NCBI GenBank assembly: GCA_038496445.1
Contig: JALMLS010000185.1
Span: forward strand, 46,901-110,900
Origin: Trichosphaerium sp. ATCC 40318
Lineage: Eukaryota > Discosea > Flabellinia > Trichosidae
Reading direction: 5' to 3'
Length of the DNA: 64,000 bases
Part shown: positions 53,320 through 64,000 of the stretch, in pieces
How positions within the stretch are numbered: the stretch's first letter is position 1
Layout: the number at the start of each line of letters is the position of its first letter
Program-made: the position numbers and the translations under genes
Notes under the pieces: model-generated
What the model was told of the DNA's origin: nothing
What the model saw: only the letters and a program-made list of their open reading frames with translations
Database searches by the model: none

Positions 53320-54129
53320 ATGGCTCGAAATAGCGAGAAGAATCAAGCTGTTCTAAATAGATTGTGGTTAGAAAAACAGCAAGGTGCGTTGATTTAGGCG
53401 TATTATGCTAATAAGCCATTAAGTAAAGCGTCCACAGCGTCCACCATTGGTATAGTTGGTATAAAATGTTAAAACCGCTAAAATACATCAGAGCAGACTC
53501 CATACAGCTGACCAAATACAAAAATGGATACCACAGATAAAAGCAGATATGAATTTCTGTTTACGACATGTGTCTGGCATAAGAAACTACCCTGACTACA
53601 AAATACGTGAATTTAAAGAGCGTTTAGGCGAATTACAGGTAGAATACAAACGGTACGGAACTTTTCGCTATTACCCCACACAAACACCTCATTTGGCTTA
53701 AGGTTCGTGAGAAAACGCAAACAGATGGCACTCATACCTTCAGAACCTAAAACCGATACAAAGGTAATTAAACCACAGCAAAACAACCTTCAATTGCTCT
53801 TTTAGTCGTCTCCCCTTCTCAGTCCCTTCAAGGATGATAACAGCGACTCCTCTGATGAAGAAGATGGAGAGCTTGTGTCACTGGTAGACGAGGATGAAGC
53901 AACAGGCTTCGCTGTATCTGAAGATTACCCTCAACGCCCTAAAAAGCGTAGAAGGATAGAGACGCCATTACTTGATGAAGAAGGTGCTATGGACGACGAA
54001 GAGATAGATATACAACCTATCACGTGTACAACACGTGATGATAGTACAGTTGCAACTTCTCATGATGAAGTTGACAGTGTTGTTGGAAATGGTGGGCTTG
54101 TTGCTGATTATTCCTCGTCTGATGAGTAA
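53320..54129 (+). CDS. ISY1-like protein with acidic tail
   Basis: ATG 53320 gives MARNSEKNQAVLNRLWLEKQ, similar to the MARNEEKAQSMLNR start of the spliceosome factor ISY1. Following exons give KRPQRPPL, ADQIQKWIPQIKADMNFCLR, then HVSGIRNYPDYKIREFKERL and GELQ, which can be aligned with the ISY1 helical core (KWR..I...I......IRDLNDEIN). Then come VRKRKQMALIPSEPKTDTK and an acidic, Ser-rich tail with a basic patch (RPKKRRRIETP) that could be a nuclear signal. The core motif GLGEHRIRDLND is not exact, so this may be a diverged ISY1 or another NTC-associated protein. A nuclear role in splicing is inferred, not shown. Confidence 0.5.
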
Positions 54130-54423
54130 CAATAATGTAAATTAGTTTATTAATAAACAAGTGTAATTTGATCGATAAAAGTTGGTGCATTAGCATCGCT
54201 GTAATATGAAAAAAGACGTTAACCATAGATGAAGTAATAAACAAAGCTACTATATGTGCTTTTGCAAAAGACTATTTTTTGTTCTGACTTTGTAAACTTA
54301 TGTGTAAAACCAATACTTGAATCTATCGATCACGTATTACGTCTCCCTTAACTAACCGATTTTAAGTCAGGTTTCGTAAGTTAAAAAAAAGTGTCACAAA
54401 CTGAACACCACACCTGGAGCGAC

Positions 54424-54910
54424 ATGGATCCTCAACGACAAACTTTCTTTTCATTCTTCCTTAATCTTGTATCATCATCTCGTTACAAACTCCTTTCAAA
54501 ACCATGCACTGTGCGTAACGCTTCAAAAACACGTGATTTTTTTTTAACCCAACCAATTTTTTTAGGTTCATTTTAAAAGTTTGCCTTCTATCCCTGGATG
54601 GCTTGTTTATTTGGATGACAATGCTCTTAATGAGTTTTGGAGCTATGGAACAACTGGTAAAAGAAACCCTGAATCTGTTGTCCGTAATGCTATTAAATTT
54701 TGTATTCGCTCAAGCCTATCAGTGCGTCACAACAGCCTTACCTTTTTTGTCTGATTCAAATAGGGAGAACGAAAGAACTTCAAAACTTATAGTTATAACA
54801 ACGATACCCTGTATGAATTTGTTATATACCATACTACAGCGTCTATGACGACCAAGACAACTTTTCATCCAATTCTATGGATACTGAGGATGTTCAATAT
54901 GGGTTTCTAA
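54424..54910 (+). CDS. Hypothetical protein, three exons
   Basis: Reading ATG 54424 (MDPQRQTFFSFFLNLVSSSR, then YKLLSKPCT), a donor GTGCGTAA and an acceptor TTTTTTAG at 54565 lead to VHFKSLPSIPGWLVYLDDNA, then LNEFWSYGTTGKRNPESVVR, then NAIKFCIRSSLS. A donor GTGCGTCA and acceptor AAATAG then lead to GERKNFKTYSYNNDTLYEFV and on to a stop at 54910. The composition is globular and protein-like. No family recognised. Splicing keeps one frame across both joins, which supports the model. Confidence 0.45.
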
Positions 54911-55175
54911 TGTAGCAATCTACCAATAAAATAAGCTTTTGTATTCTAAAAGAAGCATAATTGTCACGGATACAAGTTCACGTGCCTTATCCCGAGCAAA
55001 TTAATAACGCGAATCGCATATTCAAGATAGCACACAATGTACTAGTAGCAGATCCCGAACCAGAAAGAAGACATAGTCAGAACTGCACGGGTGTTGCACG
55101 CGGAAGTAAGGTTACATTTTTCAGTAGCACTTGGCTTAACCGACTTAACACTGAACGGCAATTTACAACTAAAAC

Positions 55176-57049
55176 ATGGCTAGAACATTCCTTGTATTGT
55201 TTATAGCGTACTCATTGTTTGCGAATGTCTCAGGACAAACAACACATCCAGATGATATTGAAGCGTTAAAAGACTTTTTCTCATCAACAAACGGCGACAA
55301 CTGGGTGCGAAGATATCGTTTACACCGTTCTGACGTTTTTAAAACTTAAGGTAAACAAATGGCCTGTAAGCGTAGGAAATGATCCATGTCTCACCAATTG
55401 GGTACGCACGTGTCACGAACGGACAATAATAAAAAGCAAAAAACTTTTCTGGATGTTTTGTAAACTTTTGTATTGTTTTAGTTTGGCGTACAATGCTATG
55501 ACTTTGATGGTTATAAACGCGTTTACTCTATTTCCATCCAAGGCAATGGGCTATCAGGAACTCTAGGAACAGGTTTCTGTACGTAAAGGAGATGATATCT
55601 CAGTCTTCTCTTTGTGACACGTGTGAACAAAACGTTAACGATCTTTCTTCCAGGTAAAATGTCAGAACTCGGGTTCTTTTATATCTCCAATAACGCAATA
55701 GGCGGTACAGTTTTTTTGGTTATATTTACAGCTTTTGATAGTCTTGTGTACTATGACGCTCACAAGGTTTAAAAAGGAACGATACCTGAAGAGATTACTC
55801 AACTAGAGAAGCTACAACATCTTGGTCTCGATAGAAACCAGTTCTCAGGAGGTACTTCCTTTTTTAAAAGCCAATCACTTTCATCTGGCTATGAACCAGA
55901 GAAAAAACGTATAGCGGGCAGCTCATGCAAGGTTTTTATTTTTTTTGGATAATTTGGGATTGTGACACGTGACATCATCATTTTGTTGTTTAGAACTACC
56001 TGAAAATTTTGGAAGTCTCCCTCTTCTGAGTGCGCTATATCTTCAATATAATAGCCTATGTACGATCGAATTAAAAAGGATTTAAGAGTTGTTGTATTTT
56101 AATTAATGCATTGATATAGCTGGATCGATGGATGAACTGTTGACGCTTCGTAACATTGCTCATCTCGATATTGGATATAATCAATTTGAAGGTATTTTAC
56201 TCTGTTATTAATGACGTCATTGTGCTGTCACATTACAATATCGCTACAGGACAAAGCCTGAAAATAACAACTTCAATCAAAAAAACACACTTGAAAGCCA
56301 AATTACTCGCGTGCACTTTTCTGAGCTTTGCTTTTTTTCAACACCATTTGCTTTTTAATGCATACAGTTTTTTGCGCTCATTGACTTATTAATATTCAGG
56401 AGAACTTTCTGAACAACTAGGAAATCTTCTCAGTCTTGAAACACTGCGTGAGTCTTATATCTGAACCAACTGTAGTTAAAAGAAATTGATAGGTTTGAAC
56501 AGCAATAAATTTACTGGCAAAATTCCATTTGAATTTTCAAAGTTAGTAAACACCAAGATTTTGTGGCTTCAAGATAACGATCTAGGTACTATATATAAAC
56601 CAACTTGCATCTAATACGTCTGTAGAAGGAACTATTGAACCATTGGCTTCCATGGTACGTAACTACGAGTTTGATTCACATTCTCATTTTTTTCTTTTAA
56701 ATTAGGCTCAACTTGAATTTTGTTACGTTTCACGCAATAACTTTAGCGGATCTATTCCTCCTGTGATGGGTCTTTTACCTCAATTAAAACAAATCGGATT
56801 TGATGCTAATGGATTCACTGGAACTATACCTCCACAATTTAATACAACACCTCAATTACAAGCGTTTTATGCGCAGCAAAACAGGTAAGGCGAGAAAGTA
56901 GCATTTTTTGTTAACAAGGTTTTTGTAGACTTGAAGGATCCATTCCACAAAAGTTGTGTACGCTCACATGCGATTTACGTAATAATTTGTACGGTGCTGT
57001 TTCATCACCATGTTGTGAGTTACCTGTTGGTGAGAACTATATAAACTAA
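55176..57049 (+). CDS. Secreted LRR protein (plant-type repeats)
   Basis: About twelve small exons from ATG 55176. MARTFLVLFIAYSLFANVSG is a signal peptide, followed by an N-terminal cap (DIEALKDFFSSTNGDNW, VNKWPVSVGNDPCLTNWFGV, QCYDFDGYKRVYSISIQGNG). LRRs of the 24-residue plant/extracellular type follow, each often one exon: GTIPEEITQLEKLQHLGLDR, NQFSG; ELPENFGSLPLLSALYLQ; MDELLTLRNIAHLDIGYNQF; GLNSNKFTGKIPFEFSKL; LEFCYVSRNNFSGSIPPVMG; FDANGFTGTIPPQFNTT. The end is CELPVGENYIN with a Cys-containing cap (KLCTLTCDLRNNLYGAVSSP, CC). There is no membrane helix or kinase, so it is probably secreted. Known relatives in protists and plants serve in recognition or enzyme inhibition; the role here is unknown. 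Confidence 0.83.
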
Positions 57050-57109
57050 CCAAGAAATAAAACTTTTTGAAGTGAACTGTTTATTTTAACTAATCTATAA
57101 TTGAGCTCC

Positions 57110-57890
57110 GATGTAGTCCCTTTTATACTTTTAACAGTCCACAAACAACTTCAAAATAACATTGAAAGGTGTTATTTGTTGAACCACGAAAGAATTACTG
57201 AAGTAGTATCCTTCCAAAAATGTGTCACAGACGTTCTTAAAGAACAAGGGTTTTTTAAGAAAATTGTGACGCTTTACAATTTGATCCCAAAAGAGGTAGC
57301 ACGTGGTTCTTTATTAATCCTATTTATTTCTTCAACAAACCTTTTTTTTTCTAGGATACGTCATTGCAGTTTGACGACATTGAAGAGTCTTTATCTGTTC
57401 GATATGTTGCACTAGGGGAAGCCATTTTTACTTTGCCTCACTGTTACTTAGCTGATAGATCTGAGTTACTGTATGTATTAATAACACTTTATCAAACGAG
57501 TGTCTAATCTCTATCTCAAAGACTACAAGAAATACCCAAGTGTCTAAGACTAGGCTCGTGTGGTCAAGAGAATCTATCCAGCGGACAGAAATATACTGAG
57601 CTATTTGTACCTGCGAAGCTAATACACGCTTGTCAGCCACTCAACCGAAAAAATGCCTGAAAATATAACTCTTTTTCAGGTTTGCGCTCTTTATTGTTAT
57701 TTCAATACAGAGGTTTACAATAGTATGGATACAAGAATTAAGAGCACAGCCAAAACGTATTGTTCTAGAATTGCATGAGAAACAAGATAAACGTCAAAGA
57801 GTGGCAATAACAACCGCTCATCCAGGAACGAACTACAACCACTTGTATATGCTATTGGCTTTCTTCATCAATTTGATTAACTATCATTGC
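57110..57890 (+). CDS. Hypothetical protein, incomplete model
   Basis: An open frame from an acceptor-like TTGAG at about 57105 encodes SDVVPFILLTVHKQLQNNIE, then HERITEVVSFQKCVTDVLKE, then QGFFKKIVTLYNLIPKE. It continues after an intron (acceptor TTTTTTCTAG near 57354) with DTSLQFDDIEESLSVRYVAL, GEAIFTLPHCYLADRSELL, and probably a third exon MWIQELRAQPKRIVLELHEK, QDKRQRVAITTAHPG. No ATG was found for the first exon, and the 3' end would overlap the tail of the minus-strand Rab gene. No family recognised. It may be a real gene with a missed first exon or a decaying one. Confidence 0.35.
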
Positions 57891-58863
57891 TGTTAACAGA
57901 ATAAAGGCTTCTTTAACTACAACAATAAAGTTATACGCTTGTATGTGTTGATGTACATACCATTGATTGCATCTTTGGAAGATATTTCAATAAACTCCAC
58001 CTCATGTTCATCAGCAAATTCCTAAATTTAATTAACAAACAAAAATGGAACTATTGTTAATACCTGGGCAATATCAGTATCAACAGCACGTTCTTCAATG
58101 AGATCACTCTTTGTTCCAACAAGTATTGCTTGGATATCCTCTGGTGCATATATATCAAGCTCTTGAACCCACGTTTTCGCGTATTCAAAAGTCTGTTGGT
58201 CTGTAGTATCATACAGTATCAAAGCACCATTGGAAGCTCGATAATAACTGTCACTACTAATTCTTCGGAATTTCTCTGTACCTAAAAACAAATCTGTCGT
58301 TAACATAACAGCTTACAAAAAAAGCTGACCAGCGGTATCATATACTATTAGTTTGACATCCTTGTCATACACTCTGATTATTTTTAATTTCTAAACACTA
58401 TAAACACACGATACATTACTGTTTTAGAACTGGTTTCTATTGTGGCTGCGTGCAACTTTCTGTGATAGAAGAGTTATCACGTGTATTGTTACGTACAAAG
58501 TCAACACCAAATGTGGCCGTGACAGACTCTGGGAAAGTATCATCAGCAAATCTAAGTACAGCACTAGTTTTTCCAACACCAAATTCACCAATCATAATTA
58601 TTTTGAATACATAATCACTAAAACACGTGATCAAGAAATGTAATAAGCAAAGAGGAATGTACTAGTGTGGTTTTGAGTTTTTTATATCCTTTGCAGCTAA
58701 TAACGGCTTGTCAGTCACACAATGGATTAAAACTCGAAAAAGTAGTTTGATGGGGGTTGTAGAACTCTTTTGTAGAAGTTGAAAGCAAAACACACAAGTT
58801 AAACAACACAGCACCTTTTTTTTGTCGTTTTTTGTAAGCATGTTTACTGCTTTTAACACCCAT
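57852..58863 (-). CDS. Atypical Rab-like small GTPase, N-myristoylation motif, copy 2
   Basis: Paralogue of the gene at 3930-5297 with the same intron positions. Exon 1 from ATG 58863: [16 protein letters not shown]. After an unresolved linker (58650-58810) come [20 protein letters not shown] (P-loop), TATFGVDF joined to [20 protein letters not shown], then [64 protein letters not shown], and [21 protein letters not shown], stop. The catalytic glutamine of switch II is threonine here. There is no C-terminal cysteine; the MGxKSS start suggests N-myristoylation as in plant ARA6 or apicomplexan Rab5B. It lies tail-to-tail with the hypothetical gene at 57110. Confidence 0.72.
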
Positions 58864-59156
58864 TACATGTACAAATCAATAGCTATATTAAGTCAATATC
58901 TTTATGGCTTAGCGGTGGAAAAGTTTTTTTCAATGAAATTGAAGTGCGAGCGTTTAAACAAAAACTGTGTTTAGTAGGATAGTGCTTAACACGTGGAAAA
59001 CGACTTGGGGTTTTTGGAGTACCATACCAAACAAAACCAAGTCAATCAAGATCCATATTCGTTTTTTGATTTTGAATAAAAGTAAGCAACAACACTATGA
59101 ACCTAGGTTCCTTTGCTAACCAACAGTTTTTTTTTCTGTCATTCTTTTTATTATTG

Positions 59157-62100
59157 TTACAAGGCAGAGGAGTGGACATAAAAATACAAGTATCCAGACT
59201 CCTGCTTCTTTTTGTTTTTTAGTACATCAAAAGCTTTTATCGTAGTCATCTTACTATCATCAAAATTAAACCAAACCTTATCGTTTTGTCTAACATCTGC
59301 TACATAGTGTCCTTTTCGAATAGTCTCGCCTCTATTTGACAAAAAAATGAGAAAAAGAACAGTTTTCAAGCGTTTAAAACTAATACACGTGGCTGTAGAT
59401 TTCTTGTAAAATAGTTGCATCTCAAGCGTAAAAAAATAGAGAATTTAAAGCTCCCCAGATTACAGACAATCAGCTCTTTTGTACAAAAAAAAATGTCGAA
59501 AACCAATTCATGGTGATGGATTTGTAGTTGGACGTACTTGTGATGTACAATGGCTACAAGTCTATAATTAGGTTCAACTGGTTCAAAAGGAGCTTCAAAA
59601 GGCTCTTCACGCTCTTTTTCAAGAAAGGCAGCACCTAAGATAACAGAACATTAGAAGAGTTTTTTCAACTTCGGTTTTTTACATACGTTCAGCATAAGCT
59701 TTTTGCTCTTTAGCCTCTTCTTCCTTCCTTTTACGCTCCTCTTCGCTATCTTCTTTTGGAGCATCATCAACATGAGATACATCATTAACATCACTCAATG
59801 ATACGTCATTAATGGCATCAGCAGAAGGAATAAGTGTAATGTCATCGCTTTCATCCATAGCATCACCTTCACTTTTTTTCTTCCTAATAAAAACAACGTC
59901 AGGGAACTTTGTCTCAAAGTACAACTGTCGCACATCTCAGGACTATAAGCGAGTATTCCTTTATTCTGTGCGTCTCTCTTACTTTCTGCTAATGCTCTCT
60001 CAAGGTCAGACTCATATTCTCTATCTGTCTTTGCTAGAACAGGTTTCGAACTTTCTTCTCTAAAAAAAAACAAAAAAAATTAGTTTAGGAAAGAAGCAAC
60101 AAAAGGTTTGAGGCAAACTAGTTTGCACTCGAAGAGAATTAACTACATACAAGCTAAGCTTCATTGCTCTCTTTATATCATCATCTTCAGATGATGGTGA
60201 TACTATATCGGCCATACTAACTTCAACAGTCCGGTTGGGATCCCGAGTTGGAGAACGTGCCCAAATGGAACGATCAAATTCGTCATCTGACGTCCTTCGC
60301 TTTGACTCTCCTTCACCGTTGTTTTTATATATATCACTAATTGTATTGGTAGTAGTATTATATAAATCTTCAGTATCCATAACAGTTGCTTGAGTGACTT
60401 TTTGACGTTTCGGATTTTTTTCTTGTTCATCGTCTTGTTCAGTTTTTTTTCGCTTATGTCTGTTCTTAATCACGCTTCTAAACTCTTCTGAATCTCTTCT
60501 ATTCTTAGAAGGCTTAGACAGTTGTATAGTAACATCGCCATCATCACTTTCAGGCTTTTTCTCGGCTTGTTCTTTCGAATTCTTTGAAGAATTTTTTTGT
60601 TCTTTTTCTGAAGTTTCTGACTCTTCTGCATCTGATGTATCCTTGGATTTTTGAACTTTTGATGGCTTTTTTATCTCTCTAAAAGGAGATGTAAAATATG
60701 GGCTTTCAACAAGATCCTTTTTCTTCTTCTTGATGGTTGTTTTGTTCAAAGACTTCGATGCCTTTTTTTCATCTTGTTCGAATTTCTTAATACGTTTCTT
60801 AGCTCCAGTCATGCTTGATTTAATACTTTTTTTATCAAAATGAAGTGGATTACGTGATAAATCACAGCATTGATCAGCTATGAAATATGTAAGTACACAA
60901 AACAGAAGGTAACCGCTGAAAATCGGAAAACAAAGAAAAAAAACACAAGAGAGAAATTGTTTGTTCTTCGCTTCATAACAAGTTTCTACGGCGAGTAATT
61001 TTCTTCAGGTGTCTCATGATGTGATAGATTTTTTTGGTTATAGATAGGACGTACCAACGTTTATAGTCTTATTGGCAAGTACTTGATCCTTAATCTTCTT
61101 AAAGTCATTGGCAGCAGGATTATAAATAAACCGCTTTAAGTGTAGAACAAGTACGCGAGGTAGACGGAAGAACCTTGTACTAACAGAGTGTACTTGACTA
61201 CAACCACAAGCGTCACAATTCTTTTGAACCTCATCATCCTAAATAAAATTAGCAACAACAAATCAATGTCATAGGATTGTACCGAAAAGTAATTGGCTAG
61301 TAGCCGAGCCATATCTATAACACCTCCTTTAGAAAGTCCAAGGTCTTTGCGAACTTGTTCTATAGTTTTACCATCATTCTTGCTTTAGAGGTGTCAGCGA
61401 AGTACTAACAGGAAATTGTGTGACGTTTTTTGTTGGTTGTGGGTTTTTTGTTTGCTGTTGTTGAAGTACCTCATTTCCATTGCTACAAGCACTTCAGTAT
61501 CAAAGACATCAAGAGATAAGTTCCAGAATTGTTGTTTAACTCTTGTTGAAGCCTCACAAATAGAGCAAGTGAAAGTATGAATCAAAACACTTCCAAAATT
61601 TCTTTTCGTTGGACATAGATTAGAAGCACGGTCTATTGAAGTTTCATGGTAAGCAAAGAACACACGTTTTATAGATAAAACATATTCAAAAGTATAGGTT
61701 CATACCTGCAAATGGTACTTCATCACCTTGCTCTTTGCGTTTCTTCATTAAAAAAGGTAAAATGTCTTCTTCAACTTGAGCCAAACAACATGTTAAAAAC
61801 TCATGTGCGTCCTTTTTATAACTGTTAGAAAAAAATCATTTATGATGTTCATATGATTTATCGTATTACTCAAGCACAATTAGCGCATTGCAGACTATTT
61901 AAAAAATCGCAAACAAAAGTTTGCGCGAGTTCAATTCACAATCCACGAAAATTCAAAAAAAAACAAAAACAAGAACGAGTCGCTTTGCTGGCACCAAAAT
62001 AACGATTAAAGGTTGTACAGGCAAACACAGCATATAAAATGAGTGCAGTGAAACAATAAAAAATGCATGGTCAAGCCCGTGATAAAGAAATAAAGTAGGG

Positions 62101-63145
62101 TAAGAAAAACGTACTTGTTGAGCACTTCCACGAAAGTATTTGATGTGTTTATCAAGAGCCTCTTTTACAATCTTTGGGTTTATAACATTACGATCAGATT
62201 GTAGAGTTTTATCAAGTATAACCAACAGAGACCTTTGTAAAAGAATAAGAAAAGAGAACCACTGCACGTGGTAGCCAAGCTACGACAAAATAAAAAAGTA
62301 TGTACCGATAAAATGTCTTTGAACTCAATCCTGACTTGTCAAAATACTTACTGCTCATGTCTGCAATAAAAGGTCTTATGCTTGATAACGCTTGGATCAC
62401 AGCGTTCATATAACACGTATTACCGATATTATACAACCTCAACAACAAAGTCAACTCCAAAATTTAACAAAAACAAAAAAAACCTTGTTACAACATACCC
62501 TTTGTACTGAACACGTGGCTGAGGCCTCCTGGCTGTTGATGCATTACCAGGACTTGTGGTAAACTCTAGTATACTTTTCTGGCGTCTACGTGGAGAAGCC
62601 CCTGGGAAATGGCACGAGGTAAATCCTGTCCTTTTCGTTGTTGCAAATTTCTTCTTCTGTGTGCTCATCCCACTCATCCCACTGTAAGTTTTCTTCTTTT
62701 GAGAGTTTAGCGGGAGCCTAGAGACTTGTAACAAGGTTAGATCCTAAACCGTTTTGGTGTTTTTGTAGAAGATTTTGCGCGGGTTCTTGGCGGTTGTTTT
62801 GTGGCGTTGAGAGTATGTATGGAGTGTTTTGACAAAAGTACTGATGAAAACTTGTTAAAAGCACTTACTGGTGCGTATTTTTTTCCCCAAGCCCATTGTT
62901 TTCACTCGTTGGCTAAGTACGCTTTTTGCCTGCTTGCTAGTGATCTGTAAAGCTAAAACGCTATTAGATACGTATTGATTAAAGCACAACATACAACCCT
63001 TCTTTGTAGGGGACTTTTGCATGTTTTCATCGTAGTCTGTCATATCATTCTTCAAACAGGCGTCTAATTATGTTTTATAACCCCCACAACATAAATAAAA
63101 ACATACCTTCAAACGGATTAGTGGAATTATATGGTTTCTTTGCAT
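59157..63145 (-). CDS. USP37: USP37-like ubiquitin-specific protease
   Basis: Cysteine deubiquitinase of the USP26/29/37 group, with ubiquitin-interacting motifs inserted in the catalytic domain. Start ATG 63145 (MQRNHIIPLIRLK) or 63043. Exons: CMLCFNQYVSNSVLALQITS; a basic linker; YNIGNTCYMNAVIQALSSIR (catalytic Cys box); SLLVILDKTLQSDRNVIN; KDAHEFLTCCLAQVEEDILP; FTCSICEASTRVKQQFWNLS; NCDACGCSQVHSVSTRFFRL, then PRVLVLHLKRFIYNP. A long Lys/Ser/Asp-rich insert follows (60830-60060), with UIM-like EDDDIKRAMKLSL and ESDLERALAESKRD and an acidic coiled stretch. Last come NYRLVAIVHHK, GETIRKGHYVADVRQNDKVW (catalytic His) and FNFDDSKM, ending SGYLYFYVHSSAL. Human USP37 stabilises cyclin A and replication factors; here only the enzymatic class is certain. 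Looks intact. Confidence 0.9.
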
Positions 63146-63336
63146 TGGCTATTTAAACGGCATAAATATACGTTCAAACGATTATACAACATTACCAAAC
63201 GCGTTTGCCGAGTGTGACATTCAATTTAGATGTGTTGCGTACATGAAAAACGAATTAATTTATTTTCAAATTTGCTGAATTCTACAAAACGGTTTTTTAT
63301 TCTTCAATACAATGTACAAAGTTATTACTGCATACC

Positions 63337-63874
63337 CTAAAACGCTGAGTGTGCTATAGAAGCCTTTGATGATGGTTTAACTTTTGAGGACGAAGTTGAC
63401 GCTTTCTTTTGGCGCGAATTGGATTGTTTTGGTGCTACACGTATTCTTGCGAATAAATCATCAACCAGAGACTCTTTTAATGCGTCCACTTGCTCTTGAA
63501 GTCGCATTAAGCTCTTTATTACTTGCTCTTCAAATTCGTCTAGTTTAGGGCTCTCACCTGCGCCAGGACTCTCTTAGGAGGTATTAGAACAAAAAATGTG
63601 GGAAAGTTTGCAGTAATTAGTATTACCGTCAAATAACGCGCTTTTGAGCTTATATATAGGTACTGCCGCTGCATTAGACACACCAAGAGAGAGTATGTCC
63701 TTTCTAAAAGTAGAAATTATTAAACACTATCTATACTCTTCCTGCGTACAATGTGTACTCCTTTAATAGACTTCCTGTAGTATACTTGAATTGATCTTCA
63801 AAATCGCTAAATCCTCCCCATTTTAACCACGACGCAACGTCATCGGTTCCCCAGGTTGTTGGTTCTTTATCCAT
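63337..63874 (-). CDS. SAM-domain protein
   Basis: Three exons from ATG 63874. Exons 1-2 form a sterile alpha motif: TTWGTDDVASWLKWGGFSDF, then EDQFKYTTGSLLKE joined to KDILSLGVSNAAAVPIYKLK, SALFD. The W..DV..WL......Y...F........LL.L...DL..LG pattern is clear. The last exon encodes an acidic coiled-coil (LDEFEEQVIKSLMRLQEQVD, ALKESLVDD) and a Ser/Lys-rich end (KASTSSSKVKPSSKAS). About 140 residues in all. SAM domains mediate self-association or RNA/protein binding; the partner is unknown. It lies 3' to nothing else before the window edge, and 192 bases separate it from the start of the USP37-like gene on the same strand. Confidence 0.75.
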
Positions 63875-64000
63875 TTAGTTTTGAAAGATATTGCTCACAA
63901 CATCAGATGAAACTTAACTGAGAAAGAAAAAGAGTACCTTTGCATGTTTTAAGCTATGACACGTGCGGCAAAAAAAAAAACAACATTTGGATTCGTTTAG

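Overview
This is nuclear DNA from an intron-rich, AT-rich, probably single-celled eukaryote. The evidence is that most genes are split by many short introns, commonly about 35 to 250 bases. These have GTACGT/GTAxGT-like donors and T-rich acceptors, and their exons can be as short as about 30 bases. The gene set is eukaryotic throughout: a Rac-type Rho GTPase, two Rab-like GTPases, kaptin (a KICSTOR subunit), an SLC5 symporter, an SLC16-like transporter, a USP37-like deubiquitinase, an arginine methyltransferase, and BTB-SPRY, SAM-domain and ISY1-like proteins. Kaptin, SLC5, SLC16 and a USP37-type enzyme together hint at an amorphean lineage (unicellular holozoan or amoebozoan). That is inference only, and I cannot name the organism. 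I recognised no rRNA, tRNA or CRISPR array.

Layout. 1-3.5 kb: a duplicated block carrying a small basic/proline-rich protein. 3.9-7 kb: an atypical Rab and a plant/bacterial-type glutaminyl cyclase. 7.3-8.0 kb: a hAT-like MITE with an 8-bp target duplication. 8.1-13.3 kb: F-box/LRR genes in a 2-kb inverted repeat, one arm intact and one broken. 13.8-23 kb: a housekeeping stretch with a hypothetical gene, kaptin, Rac, SLC5 and BTB-SPRY. 23.5-24.8 kb: an F-box protein with about 15 MORN-variant repeats. 25.2-41.6 kb: an expanded accessory region with three copies of a cassette encoding a LamG-type single-pass receptor, a four-helix membrane protein and an F-box protein. The second and third copies are separated by decayed piggyBac and pogo-like transposases, and the third copy is rearranged and inverted. 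42.2-49.3 kb: three more MORN-variant loci (one intact, one decayed, one frameshifted) around a PRMT and a DUF427 protein. 49.6-64 kb: SLC16-like transporter, ankyrin protein, ISY1-like protein, secreted LRR protein, second Rab, USP37-like enzyme and SAM-domain protein.

How the genes may work together. The housekeeping genes are unrelated to each other. The accessory genes share a theme: at least eight loci join or pair an F-box (the SCF ubiquitin-ligase adaptor) with a diversifying repeat domain (LRR or MORN variant) or sit beside a duplicating surface receptor. Duplicates, fragments and pseudogenes of these families are scattered over 40 kb, which looks like birth-and-death evolution of recognition or degradation modules. 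The CACGTG hexamer is strikingly over-represented across the window, mainly outside exons.

Gene models were spliced by eye from reading frame, splice sites and paralogue or family comparison. Exon edges are approximate, and the outer coordinates run from proposed start to stop codon including introns.
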